From Leptotrichia sp. OH3620_COT-345 (GTDB lineage Bacteria; Fusobacteriota; Fusobacteriia; Fusobacteriales; Leptotrichiaceae), in assembly GCF_003932895.1 (NCBI RefSeq), contig NZ_RQYW01000002.1, positions 62,001-126,000 of the forward strand: 64,000 nt of DNA, given 5' to 3'. Positions 16,628 through 24,636 of this stretch are shown piece by piece. The notes beneath the pieces were generated by a model that searched no databases, had not been told where the DNA came from, and saw only the letters and a program-made list of their open reading frames with translations. Both the position numbers and the translations under genes were made by a program. Position 1 is the first letter of the stretch, and each line of letters starts with the position of its first letter.

Positions 16628-17569
16628 CTATTTCTTATTTTTTTCTTTATCAGCATTTTCTTTTAAAAAATCATTAAACATGTTTACATATGCTCTATGA
16701 GGAAAAAAAATCGGATTATTAATAAGCATCAGTAACTGATTAAACTCAAAAATAAATGACAATAAAGGTATTTTATCTCCTTTATCAAAAACGGCATACT
16801 TATTATGACTGTTATTATTTAAGAAGTAATCTTTTAATTTTATAATAGAATTTAAAGCAGTCCCTTCTTCAATATTTTTCTTTTCAATTATTTCTTTTTC
16901 AATATCTTTTTTTGTATCTTCATTGTGATTCAATTTTAAATACCATTCCATTAAATTCTCATTTTTTGAATCAAATATAATTTGTAATTTTTCTTTATTT
17001 TTTTTCGTACCCATTGTAATATCAAATCCATCAAAACACTCCTTTATTTTTGAAGTACGGCATAATATTTTGATAGGTCTTGTTTCTGTTTGTGTATTAA
17101 TAAAAGCCTTTGTAGAATTAATTTTATCATTTCCATGATGGATACGCCCTGCAATACGAACGGAAGCTTCCTGTGAAGTTTTCAGATCTTTAAAACTGTC
17201 CAACCAGTCTTTAATCTTTTCCTTTTTTATTCCTGAACTTTTACATTCGATAACTGCTGCAACAGCTTCAATAGGAACAAATTTTAAAACGCCGTAATTA
17301 AAAATGTACGGGGTATACTGCTCATCATAAATAGCCAAATCTACTTCCCTTGAACAGTTACGTTTTGAGTCAATAATAAACACACTTCTTGCAATATGAA
17401 ATTTTTTAGGAATAATTCTTTCAAATAAGGATTTCCATACTTCCTCACGATTTTCTCCGATTGTTGAACCATGTGATTTCCACTCATAAGTCAACTGTGT
17501 TACTAATTCTTTTTCCCAGTTTTTATAATTTGCAATAATATTTTTTAAATGTACTCTTTCTTCTACCAT
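16628..17569 (-). CDS. DUF6602-like protein with a PD-(D/E)xK nuclease-type core
   Basis: The 313-residue product shows the DUF6602 pattern: HGSTIGENREEVWKSLFERI, then IPKKFHIARSVFIIDS, then REVDLAIYDEQYTP and IEAVAAVIECKSSG. The Asp in VDLAIYD and the E-x-K in IECKS have the order and spacing of a restriction-endonuclease-like active site, so nucleic-acid cleavage is a reasonable guess. No partner gene (methylase, helicase, toxin partner) lies beside it. The second half (about residues 165-313) is helical and unassigned. It starts at ATG after a GGAGG site and shares the terminator at 16588-16613. Domain recognition is from memory, not a search. Confidence 0.65.
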   Translation of the reverse strand: MVEERVHLKNIIANYKNWEKELVTQLTYEWKSHGSTIGENREEVWKSLFERIIPKKFHIARSVFIIDSKRNCSREVDLAIYDEQYTPYIFNYGVLKFVPIEAVAAVIECKSSGIKKEKIKDWLDSFKDLKTSQEASVRIAGRIHHGNDKINSTKAFINTQTETRPIKILCRTSKIKECFDGFDITMGTKKNKEKLQIIFDSKNENLMEWYLKLNHNEDTKKDIEKEIIEKKNIEEGTALNSIIKLKDYFLNNNSHNKYAVFDKGDKIPLLSFIFEFNQLLMLINNPIFFPHRAYVNMFNDFLKENADKEKNKK

Positions 17570-17804
17570 AAATAATTCCTCCTTATAATTTTTAATATTT
17601 TTTAACAGTTCATTTATTTTTTTATATCTTCATAATAATTATACCTCATAATAAAATTATTTATCCTAATTTTGTACTACATTTAAATTTTATATACTTA
17701 AAACAAAAAATAATTATTTAACTAATTGTTTCAAATATATATTCTTTTCGTTTACACGTTATTAACATTTAAAATACAATAAAAAATATTTTTATGAAAA
17801 ATAT

Positions 17805-17850
17805 GAAAAAAGAGTCGAAAATATACGTTTATTCTTTATATTTCGACTCT
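17805..17850 (-). terminator. Terminator of the long minus-strand gene run
   Basis: On the minus strand AGAGTCGAAATATA pairs with TATATTTTCGACTCT (one bulged base), followed by TTTTTT. It stands 13 bases after the stop of the glycosyltransferase at 17863 and probably ends the transcript that carries rbgA and the two glycosyltransferases. Confidence 0.85.
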
Positions 17851-17862
17851 TCTATCTATAAA

Positions 17863-18885
17863 TTATATATTTTTATTTTCTAGTATATATTCATAATATT
17901 CCTTATACTTTGCTCCTATTTTTTTTAAATCTCTCTCTTTTGCAATTTTATATCCGTTTTCTATTATTTCATTTATATTTTCCACTTTTTCGTTTACTAT
18001 ACTTACCATTTTTTTATAAAACTCGTCATTATTCCGGGCTTTAAAGCAGTTTATTCCGTCCTGAAGCCAATTTTCATAAACAGGTATATCCCTTACAACT
18101 AAAGGAAGTTTAGCTGAAAGAGCTTCCAAAACTACTATTCCTTCATTTTCCTCATAAGTCATAAAAAGAAATAATTTTGCCGCACCGAATGCTCCTATAA
18201 GCTCTTCCTTTTCAACATATCCGGGAAAAATAAGATTTTTAGGAGGATTTTCTATTATTTTCTGTATTTTTTTCGGAAGCATAGACTTTATACTTGATGA
18301 ACCGAACCATAAAAATTGGTAATCACTGCATCTTTCAACTATTTTTACAAAATCTTTTATCCCTTTTCTTTCAAAAGGAAGACCTGCAGTTATTATAAGC
18401 GGCTTATTTATTTTATGCTTTTTCAGGAAATTTTTTTTCAATTCTTCATCTTTTTTTATTTTTTCTATATTTACTCCATTGGATATTACTCTTATTTCTT
18501 TTTCTTTATTCAAATACTTTTCAGTTATAAGATTTTTTGTATATTCTGTAGGCGATATAAGATAATCAGCACCATTGTATGATTTTTTCGCCCAGAATCT
18601 TATTATAGGTGCTAACTGATTACTTCCCTTTACACTTCCTTTAAAATCTTCATAAGTTGTATGTGTATGATATATTACCGGCTTTTTCTTTTTCTTTGCT
18701 TTTTTTAATACTCTCCATGATTTTATTCCCAGTGTGTTTATGTGAACAATATCATAGTCTTCATCAGGATTTAAAGTAAATTCCACATTATTTGCTCCAA
18801 GGGCTTCTACCTGATGATTTAATGCTTGCCCAACGCCTGATCTGCTGAATGTATTTTTTCCCTCTGAAAATAGTAAAACTTTCAC
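17863..18885 (-). CDS. Second glycolipid glycosyltransferase (GT4, LafB/CpoA-like)
   Basis: Probably adds the second sugar to a monoglycosyl-diacylglycerol on the inner face of the membrane. It opens with KVLLFSEGKNTFSRSGVG and has YHTHTTYEDF, an NGV loop and the acceptor-side E-x7-E motif in EENEGIVVLEALSAK, as in GT4 enzymes. I place the start at GTG 18885, about 10 bases behind AGGAG; an ATG at 18894 is too close to that site. The beginning overlaps the end of the upstream glycosyltransferase by 98 bases in another frame, which is unusual. The LafB likeness is by N-terminal pattern and by pairing with its neighbour; the sugar donor cannot be told. Confidence 0.75.
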   Translation of the reverse strand: MKVLLFSEGKNTFSRSGVGQALNHQVEALGANNVEFTLNPDEDYDIVHINTLGIKSWRVLKKAKKKKKPVIYHTHTTYEDFKGSVKGSNQLAPIIRFWAKKSYNGADYLISPTEYTKNLITEKYLNKEKEIRVISNGVNIEKIKKDEELKKNFLKKHKINKPLIITAGLPFERKGIKDFVKIVERCSDYQFLWFGSSSIKSMLPKKIQKIIENPPKNLIFPGYVEKEELIGAFGAAKLFLFMTYEENEGIVVLEALSAKLPLVVRDIPVYENWLQDGINCFKARNNDEFYKKMVSIVNEKVENINEIIENGYKIAKERDLKKIGAKYKEYYEYILENKNI

Positions 18886-20044
18886 GACTATCATACTCCT
18901 TTATTGTTTTTTTATACACTTCTTCTACTCTTTCACCAAATTTTTCTGCAGTGAAATTTTGAGATACATTATAAGCATTTTGTATTATTTTCTCTCTAAA
19001 TTCTTTATTTTCTTTCAGCAACCTTATATTATTTATAAATTCCTCTTCATTTTTATAAACGAGACCTGCCTCGTTTTTTACAAGTAAATCTTCTAAATTC
19101 AAGTCATATCTTGCATTTACAGGTGTCTTTGCAGCCATAGCTTCTATAAATGTCAGCCCCTGAGTTTCAGAAATACTGGCATTTAAAAATACATCTCCTA
19201 TTTGATAATAAACAGGAACTTTATCATGAGGAACTTCTCCTGCAAAAATTACTCTGTCATTTATTCCGAGTTTTTGAGCCTGAGTTTTAAGCTCATCAAC
19301 TATAGGTCCCCTACCTACTATCATAAACTTAAATTCTTCTTCACTTATTTTTGAAAACATATCAATTAATACATCAAGACTTTTTTCTTTTGCTATTCTT
19401 CCTATATATACACAAAGAAAGTCACTATCCTGTACTCCAAAACTTTCCCTCATAAATTTTATTTCTTCATCAGTATAATTTTCTCTATAAAATTTATCCA
19501 ATTCTATTCCTGTAGGAATTATATTCATATTTTTATCCACATCATATGAATAAAGTATATCTTCCACTTTTCTTGTAGGTACTATAAGTTCATTACATTT
19601 TTCACAATAAAATTTACTTATTGCTGCCGCAAGCTTTTTAGCAGGCACTGTAAAATGCCCTTTAGTTATATAATGTGTATAATATTCATAAAGAGTATGA
19701 TATGTGTGGACAAGAGGGATTTCAAGATTTATTGCTGCAAATCTTGCAAATGTCCCTACTCCCCATTCAGTCTGTGAATGTATTATATCAAGTTCCAATC
19801 TTTTTATTTTTTTTATTATTCTTGATGAATACAGCATTCCAAGCCTATACTGAGGTAAAGGTTTAAATTCCAGACTCGGTACTCTCAGTACATTAGGCTC
19901 CACTGTAGGTGCATCAGGGTCTGTAGTAGTTATAATATAAACTTTGTGACCTTTTTTTCTTAATTCTTTCTCCAATGTCAGTATAGAGCTTACAACACCG
20001 TTGACCTGTGGTCTGTAAGTGTCAGTAAATATTCCTACTCTCAT
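18788..20044 (-). CDS. First glycolipid glycosyltransferase (GT4, LafA-like)
   Basis: Family GT4 enzyme that probably transfers a hexose from a UDP-sugar to diacylglycerol. The N-terminus MRVGIFTDTYRPQVNGVVSS is typical of diacylglycerol and phosphatidylinositol glycosyltransferases. Further on come YHTLYEYYTHY, the donor-site IGRIAKEKSLDVL and the E-x7-E motif in SETQGLTFIEAMAAKTP. At 418 residues it is a little long: the last 30 residues or so (after VEEVYKKTIKEYD) are encoded inside the start of the next gene and look non-native. It follows rbgA by 27 bases. Together the two enzymes would make a diglycosyl lipid, a membrane lipid more familiar from Firmicutes. Confidence 0.8.
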   Translation of the reverse strand: MRVGIFTDTYRPQVNGVVSSILTLEKELRKKGHKVYIITTTDPDAPTVEPNVLRVPSLEFKPLPQYRLGMLYSSRIIKKIKRLELDIIHSQTEWGVGTFARFAAINLEIPLVHTYHTLYEYYTHYITKGHFTVPAKKLAAAISKFYCEKCNELIVPTRKVEDILYSYDVDKNMNIIPTGIELDKFYRENYTDEEIKFMRESFGVQDSDFLCVYIGRIAKEKSLDVLIDMFSKISEEEFKFMIVGRGPIVDELKTQAQKLGINDRVIFAGEVPHDKVPVYYQIGDVFLNASISETQGLTFIEAMAAKTPVNARYDLNLEDLLVKNEAGLVYKNEEEFINNIRLLKENKEFREKIIQNAYNVSQNFTAEKFGERVEEVYKKTIKEYDSRESFTIFRGKKYIQQIRRWASIKSSGRSPWSK

Positions 20045-20071
20045 ATTTTCTCCTTTTGTATCAAAAATTCC

Positions 20072-20950
20072 CTAAATTGTTTCGGGAAGTTCCAGAAAAA
20101 ATTTCCCTATTTTTCCACTTCTATAATCTTTTAAAATTCTTCTGGATATTATTTCATAGTTATATTCCTCATTTTTTGAAATGCCCAGTCTTTTTTCAAG
20201 TATTTCAATTATTTTATAATTTTCAAATTCTTTTATATTTTCTCTGTCGGCATATTCTTGAAGATTGTACACTTCTAATAAATTTCCTATTTTATCCAGT
20301 TTTTTTAATTTATCAAGAAATTTCATCATTACGTCTTCAAGAGGAAGTATATTATCTTTTATAGAGCCTGTTATTGCAAGATTATATGCTGTATTTTCAT
20401 CTTCAAACTTCGGCCATAAAATTCCCGGAGTATCAAGAAGCTCGAGTCTGTCATCTATTTTAATCCATTGTTTTCCTCTTGTAAATCCCGGAGTATTCCC
20501 TACTCTTGCCTTATTCTTATTTACAAATTTGTTAATGAATTTTGACTTTCCCACATTCGGAATTCCGACTATCATTGTCCTTACTTCAGTTTTTCTTAAC
20601 CCTTTCTTTTTCATTTTCTCCAGTTTATCCGTATAAACTTTATCCGTTATTTTTCTCAATTCATTAAAATTTGTCCCTTTTTCCACACTGAGAGCAACAA
20701 AATAATCAGATACTTTATTTTCAAGAAAATATTCCTCCCATTTTTTCAAATCTTTCGTATCAACAAGATCCACTTTATTCAGTACAACTATTTTCTGTTT
20801 ATTTTTAGCCAATATTGATATATCAGGATTTTTACTTGATAACGGTATTCTTGCATCAAGTATTTCAATAACCAGATCTATTATTTTTAGATTTTGGGCT
20901 ATTATATCTTTAGTCTTTTTCATATGACCCGGATACCAGTTTATACTCAT
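20072..20950 (-). CDS. rbgA: Ribosome biogenesis GTPase RbgA (YlqF)
   Basis: Circularly permuted GTPase needed for late assembly of the 50S subunit. The N-terminus INWYPGHMKKTKDII is the family signature. The G motifs appear in permuted order: G4 LNKVDLV, G5-like ALSVEKG, then the P-loop GIPNVGKSKFIN and G3 LDTPGILWP. At 292 residues it has the usual length, including the helical C-terminal RNA-binding part. The start overlaps the rsmI stop by four bases. Confidence 0.94.
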   Translation of the reverse strand: MSINWYPGHMKKTKDIIAQNLKIIDLVIEILDARIPLSSKNPDISILAKNKQKIVVLNKVDLVDTKDLKKWEEYFLENKVSDYFVALSVEKGTNFNELRKITDKVYTDKLEKMKKKGLRKTEVRTMIVGIPNVGKSKFINKFVNKNKARVGNTPGFTRGKQWIKIDDRLELLDTPGILWPKFEDENTAYNLAITGSIKDNILPLEDVMMKFLDKLKKLDKIGNLLEVYNLQEYADRENIKEFENYKIIEILEKRLGISKNEEYNYEIISRRILKDYRSGKIGKFFLELPETI

Positions 20951-21654
20951 TCCTCTTCTCCCTTTGCTTCTTTTTTCAAATATATTCCGTCATCATTCAA
21001 AGCTCTTATAAACAATACTATCTCACCTTTGACAGGTTTCTTTTCTAATTTTTTTATAATTTCGGAAACTTCTCCTCTAATGACTTCTTCATATACTTTT
21101 GTTAATTCTCTTGTTATTACAACATATCTTTCTCCAAGATACTCTTTTATATCTTTCAGAGTTCTCAATATCCTGTTGGGAGATTCAAGTATGACTATCA
21201 TACGTTCTTCATTCTTCAACTTATTGAAAAGTGTCTGCCTTCCCTTTTTTTTAGGAAGAAAGCCTTCATATGCCATTCTTCTCATATCCAGACCGGAAAT
21301 GCTTCCTCCTGTTACTATTGAGGAAGGCCCGGGTATAGCAGTCACTTTTATATTTTCTTTTAATGCTTCATTTACAACTTCAAAACCCGGATCCGAAATG
21401 CAGGGTGTTCCCGCATCAGTTACCAAAGCAATTTTCTTATTATTTTTCAATAAATTTAGTATATTTCCAATTTGATGAATTTTATTATGCTCATGATATT
21501 GATAAACCGTTTTTTCTATTTCATAATGATTAAGCAGTTTTTTTGTCACTCTAGTATCTTCTGCAAATATATAATCAACTTCTTTTAAAAGCCGTACTGC
21601 TCTGAATGTAATATCCTCAAGATTACCTATAGGTGTACCGATAACATAAAGCAT
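20947..21654 (-). CDS. rsmI: 16S rRNA (cytidine-1402 2'-O) methyltransferase RsmI
   Basis: Methylates the ribose of C1402 in the decoding centre. The N-terminus LYVIGTPIGNLEDITFRAV and then FAEDTRVTKKLLNHY are RsmI signatures; SAM binding is shown by TDAGTPCISDPG and AIPGPSSIVTGGSISG. At 235 residues it lacks the short C-terminal extension present in some homologues, which run to about 280. It sits between ctpA and rbgA and overlaps rbgA by four bases, so translation is coupled. Confidence 0.93.
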   Translation of the reverse strand: MLYVIGTPIGNLEDITFRAVRLLKEVDYIFAEDTRVTKKLLNHYEIEKTVYQYHEHNKIHQIGNILNLLKNNKKIALVTDAGTPCISDPGFEVVNEALKENIKVTAIPGPSSIVTGGSISGLDMRRMAYEGFLPKKKGRQTLFNKLKNEERMIVILESPNRILRTLKDIKEYLGERYVVITRELTKVYEEVIRGEVSEIIKKLEKKPVKGEIVLFIRALNDDGIYLKKEAKGEEE

Positions 21655-21670
21655 ATATTCTCCTACTATT

Positions 21671-22975
21671 TTATTTTTTATTTTGTAACTTTTTATTCAT
21701 TTCTTCTATTGCTCTTTTCAGTTGGACATCCCCTGCTGTTATAATCTTTTTAGCTTCTTCAGCTCCCTTTTCCTTTATAAGGATATCTTCTATTTCCTTT
21801 TCTCTATTCTTTCTGGCTTGTTCAGAATCATTTGTATATCCTTTTAATGTAAGAAGCTCTTCCATCGGAACTTTTATATCAGGCTCTATACCTTTTTCAT
21901 GTATATAATTTCCTTTAGGAGTAAAGTATTGTGCAATAGTCAGTTTAATTGCATCTCCTGTTTTCAAAGGTAATATCTGCTGGACAATTCCTTTTCCGAA
22001 CGTCTTTTCTCCTATTACAGTCCCCCTTTTATAGTCTTTAATCGCTCCCGTAACTATTTCAGATGCCGAAGCACTTCCTTTATTTACAAGGACTACTAAA
22101 GGAAAATCTCCTAAATATTTTATTGTCCTGTTATATTTTTTTTCCTGACCGTCTTTATATTTCAATGAAACTATAAGATTTTCTTTTAAGAACAATGATG
22201 ATATATCCTGTGCTTCTTGCAAAGATCCCCCCGGATTCAGTCTTAAATCCAGTATAAGCCCTTTCATACCCTGCTTTTGGAGATTCTCAATAGCTTTCTG
22301 AACTTCATCTCCCACATGATTGCCGAATCTCAGAAGACTCACATAACCTATACCGTTTTCCATCATTTTACTTTCAACTACTTCAAGTTTTATTTTCGCC
22401 CTTGTCATAGTAACTTTTAAAGGTTCCTTCCTTCCTGCCCTTATAATCTCAACACTAACTTTAGTTCCTTCTTTACCTTTCAGCAATTTTACAGTTTCAT
22501 TGGCAGTAAGAGGTAATATATCCTTGTCATTAACTTTTGTAATTTTATCTCCTATTTTTATTCCCACTTTTTCTGCCGGACTTCCTATGAAAGGTGAAGT
22601 TACTTCAAGAACCTCCCCCTTTTTCTTTTGAATACTCATTCCTACACCTACATATTCCCCTTCCAAATCTTCGGCAAAATTTTTCAGATCCTCTTGGGAC
22701 AAATATTCTGAATAAGGATCATTCAGTTTATTTATCACTCCGGATACGGCAGCTTTATAAAGCTCGTCTTTATTAGGTGTTTCTTTTCCTACAAATTTAC
22801 TGTCTATAATATTTATTACATCAACTATTCTGCTCAATTCAGCTGTATCTCTACTGTAATTCGCACTGCTGTTTTTTTCATTTCTTGCAGATTTTATTAT
22901 TGTTGATGCACAAAACACGGGTATACTTATTAATACAAGTCCCGATATGAAGTATAACAGTTTATTTTTTTTCAT
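21671..22975 (-). CDS. ctpA: C-terminal processing protease (S41 family)
   Basis: Periplasmic serine protease that trims the C-termini of exported proteins. An N-terminal signal or anchor (about residues 7-24) precedes a PDZ domain (about 95-180, with YVGVGMSIQ and GSPAEKVGIKIGDKI). The S41 core has LDLRLNPGG, the catalytic Ser in NKGSASASEIVTGA and the Lys in IGEKTFGKG. The C-terminal 60 residues are charged and helical. The length (434) is typical. It follows tlyA by 20 bases in the long minus-strand run; the ribosome binding site is TAGGAGG. Confidence 0.93.
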   Translation of the reverse strand: MKKNKLLYFISGLVLISIPVFCASTIIKSARNEKNSSANYSRDTAELSRIVDVINIIDSKFVGKETPNKDELYKAAVSGVINKLNDPYSEYLSQEDLKNFAEDLEGEYVGVGMSIQKKKGEVLEVTSPFIGSPAEKVGIKIGDKITKVNDKDILPLTANETVKLLKGKEGTKVSVEIIRAGRKEPLKVTMTRAKIKLEVVESKMMENGIGYVSLLRFGNHVGDEVQKAIENLQKQGMKGLILDLRLNPGGSLQEAQDISSLFLKENLIVSLKYKDGQEKKYNRTIKYLGDFPLVVLVNKGSASASEIVTGAIKDYKRGTVIGEKTFGKGIVQQILPLKTGDAIKLTIAQYFTPKGNYIHEKGIEPDIKVPMEELLTLKGYTNDSEQARKNREKEIEDILIKEKGAEEAKKIITAGDVQLKRAIEEMNKKLQNKK

Positions 22976-22994
22976 TAATTTCCTCCTAATTTGA

Positions 22995-23732
22995 TTAATT
23001 CATCACAATGTACATTAAAAACTCTTTATTTCCTTTAGTTCCCTTTATTGGTGATTCTTCCACACCTATTAATTTATAATTATTTTCTTTTATAAAGGAA
23101 ATAATTTTTTTTATTACTTCATCATGATACCGCTCATCAGTTACAACACCGTTTCTGCTTATTTTTTCCTTTCCTACTTCAAATTGAGGTTTTATAAGCA
23201 TAATAATACCTGCATTATCATTTAAAAATTTACCGAGATGAGGAATTACTTTTGTTAATGAAATAAACGACACATCTATAACTATGAAATCAACTTTTCC
23301 ATTTCCCAAACTTTCAGATTGAAGCTCCTTTATATGAGTATTTTCAATTGAAACAACTTTTTCATTATTTCTCAGTTTCCAGTCAAGCTGATTTGTCCCT
23401 ACATCTACACTGTAAACTTTTTCTGCTCCATTCTGTAATACACAGTCTGTAAATCCTCCTGTAGATGCTCCTACATCAAGTACTGTTTTCCCTGAAAAAT
23501 CAAGTTTCCATATTTCTATAGCTTTTTCAAGTTTCAATCCTCCACGACTTACATATTTAAGTCTGTTTTTTATTCTTATTATAAGTTCATCATTATCTTT
23601 GAAATTTGTCCCTGCTTTAGTTACAGCCTGTTCATTTATAATAACATTTCCCGCCATTATTTCTCTTCTGGCTTTTTCCCTTGTTTCAAAAATTCCACGT
23701 TCCACAAGAATTAAGTCCAACCTTTTTTTCAT
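22995..23732 (-). CDS. tlyA: TlyA-family rRNA 2'-O-methyltransferase
   Basis: RNA methyltransferase of the TlyA/YqxC family, with an N-terminal S4 RNA-binding domain (about residues 1-60, RLDLILVERGIFETREKARR) joined to a SAM-dependent Rossmann domain. The joint SRGGLKLEKAIE, the SAM motif VLDVGASTGGFTDCVLQNG and the tetrad residues in IKPQFEVGKE are visible. In other bacteria TlyA methylates 16S C1409 and 23S C1920; whether one or both are targets here is not known. Length (245) is standard. A 118-base gap separates it from the DUF212 gene upstream. Confidence 0.92.
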   Translation of the reverse strand: MKKRLDLILVERGIFETREKARREIMAGNVIINEQAVTKAGTNFKDNDELIIRIKNRLKYVSRGGLKLEKAIEIWKLDFSGKTVLDVGASTGGFTDCVLQNGAEKVYSVDVGTNQLDWKLRNNEKVVSIENTHIKELQSESLGNGKVDFIVIDVSFISLTKVIPHLGKFLNDNAGIIMLIKPQFEVGKEKISRNGVVTDERYHDEVIKKIISFIKENNYKLIGVEESPIKGTKGNKEFLMYIVMN

Positions 23733-23850
23733 GCTTTATCCTCTATTTTTAAATGATTCTGATGTTAATAGCTTCTGCATTTTAAATAATAAAATATATT
23801 TCTTATTTTTTCATTTATTTTACATTATTAAAACTATGGATAACTATTAT

Positions 23851-24312
23851 TTATCCTAATATATAGGATTTAAACAGCAATCCTATAATAATTCCAAGAA
23901 TACTTCCCCAAAATACTTCAAGAGGAGTATGCCCTAAAAATTCTTTAAATTCTTCACTTATTATTTCAATTCCGTCTCTTTTTTCTATACTGTCTACAAG
24001 GGTATTTAGAGCTTTCGCATGTTTCCCCGCCTGTCTTCTTACTCCGGTAGCATCATACAGAACTATTCCGGAAAATACCATGGCTATTGCAAATTCAAGA
24101 GAAGCCGCCCCTTTCAGAAGAAATACTCCCGTCGCCAAAGATACTACAGTGGAAGCATGTGAACTGGGCATACCTCCTGTCTGAAACATTCTAATCCACT
24201 GTATTCTTTCCTTTTTCAGCAAAGGATAAAATACTTTATAAAACTGGGCTGAAAAACACGAAATTGCGGCAACATCAAGAAGTCTGTTTCCAAATAATAT
24301 CCCGTTACTCAT
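23851..24312 (-). CDS. DUF212 / divergent PAP2 family membrane protein (YuiD-like)
   Basis: Small integral membrane protein of the DUF212 group, 153 residues with three to four hydrophobic segments. The family blocks FQTGGMPSSHASTVVSLATG, LYDATGVRRQAGKHA and ILGHTP-like EFLGHTPLEVFWG are intact; the S-S-H and H residues match the acid phosphatase (PAP2) pattern. A lipid or pyrophosphate phosphatase role has been suggested for the family, without a fixed substrate. It overlaps the yhbY stop by four bases. Confidence 0.85.
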   Translation of the reverse strand: MSNGILFGNRLLDVAAISCFSAQFYKVFYPLLKKERIQWIRMFQTGGMPSSHASTVVSLATGVFLLKGAASLEFAIAMVFSGIVLYDATGVRRQAGKHAKALNTLVDSIEKRDGIEIISEEFKEFLGHTPLEVFWGSILGIIIGLLFKSYILG

Positions 24313-24635
24313 TTTTTACCTTTCTTTTTAAACTCATTAAAGTCTTTAGTTATTTTTCCATCTTTATTATTAGGTTTGAAAAAAATCATTATTTTACCTA
24401 TACTGTCTACAAAAAAGGATTTTGTCCTAAAAGCCAGTTCGTTCCCCAGCTCTCTTCCTATTTCCACATCTGAATTCTGTAATACTTTTACTTTTATTAA
24501 TTCTCTTTTTTTTACAACACTTGCCATGCTTTCTATTACATTATCATCTATTCCGTCTTTTCCTATTCTTACTACAGGCTCTAACCCATGTGTAATTTTT
24601 TTTAGAAAAGCTCTCTCCTTACTGGAAAGATTCAT
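24309..24635 (-). CDS. yhbY: YhbY-type CRM-domain RNA-binding protein
   Basis: Small RNA-binding protein thought to help assemble the 50S ribosomal subunit. The CRM domain covers nearly all of the 108 residues: LSSKERAFLKKITHGLEPVV, then RIGKDGIDDNVIESM, and the IGRELGNELAFR segment. The GxxG loop is represented by GKDG. A basic tail follows. It lies one base beyond the RNase J stop and is joined to the DUF212 gene by an overlap. Confidence 0.9.
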   Translation of the reverse strand: MNLSSKERAFLKKITHGLEPVVRIGKDGIDDNVIESMASVVKKRELIKVKVLQNSDVEIGRELGNELAFRTKSFFVDSIGKIMIFFKPNNKDGKITKDFNEFKKKGKK

Positions 24636-24636
24636 T

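Noticed and set aside
20894-21475. Plus-strand open frame (193 codons) opposite rsmI
   Set aside because: Antisense shadow of rsmI with no start signals and no family pattern.
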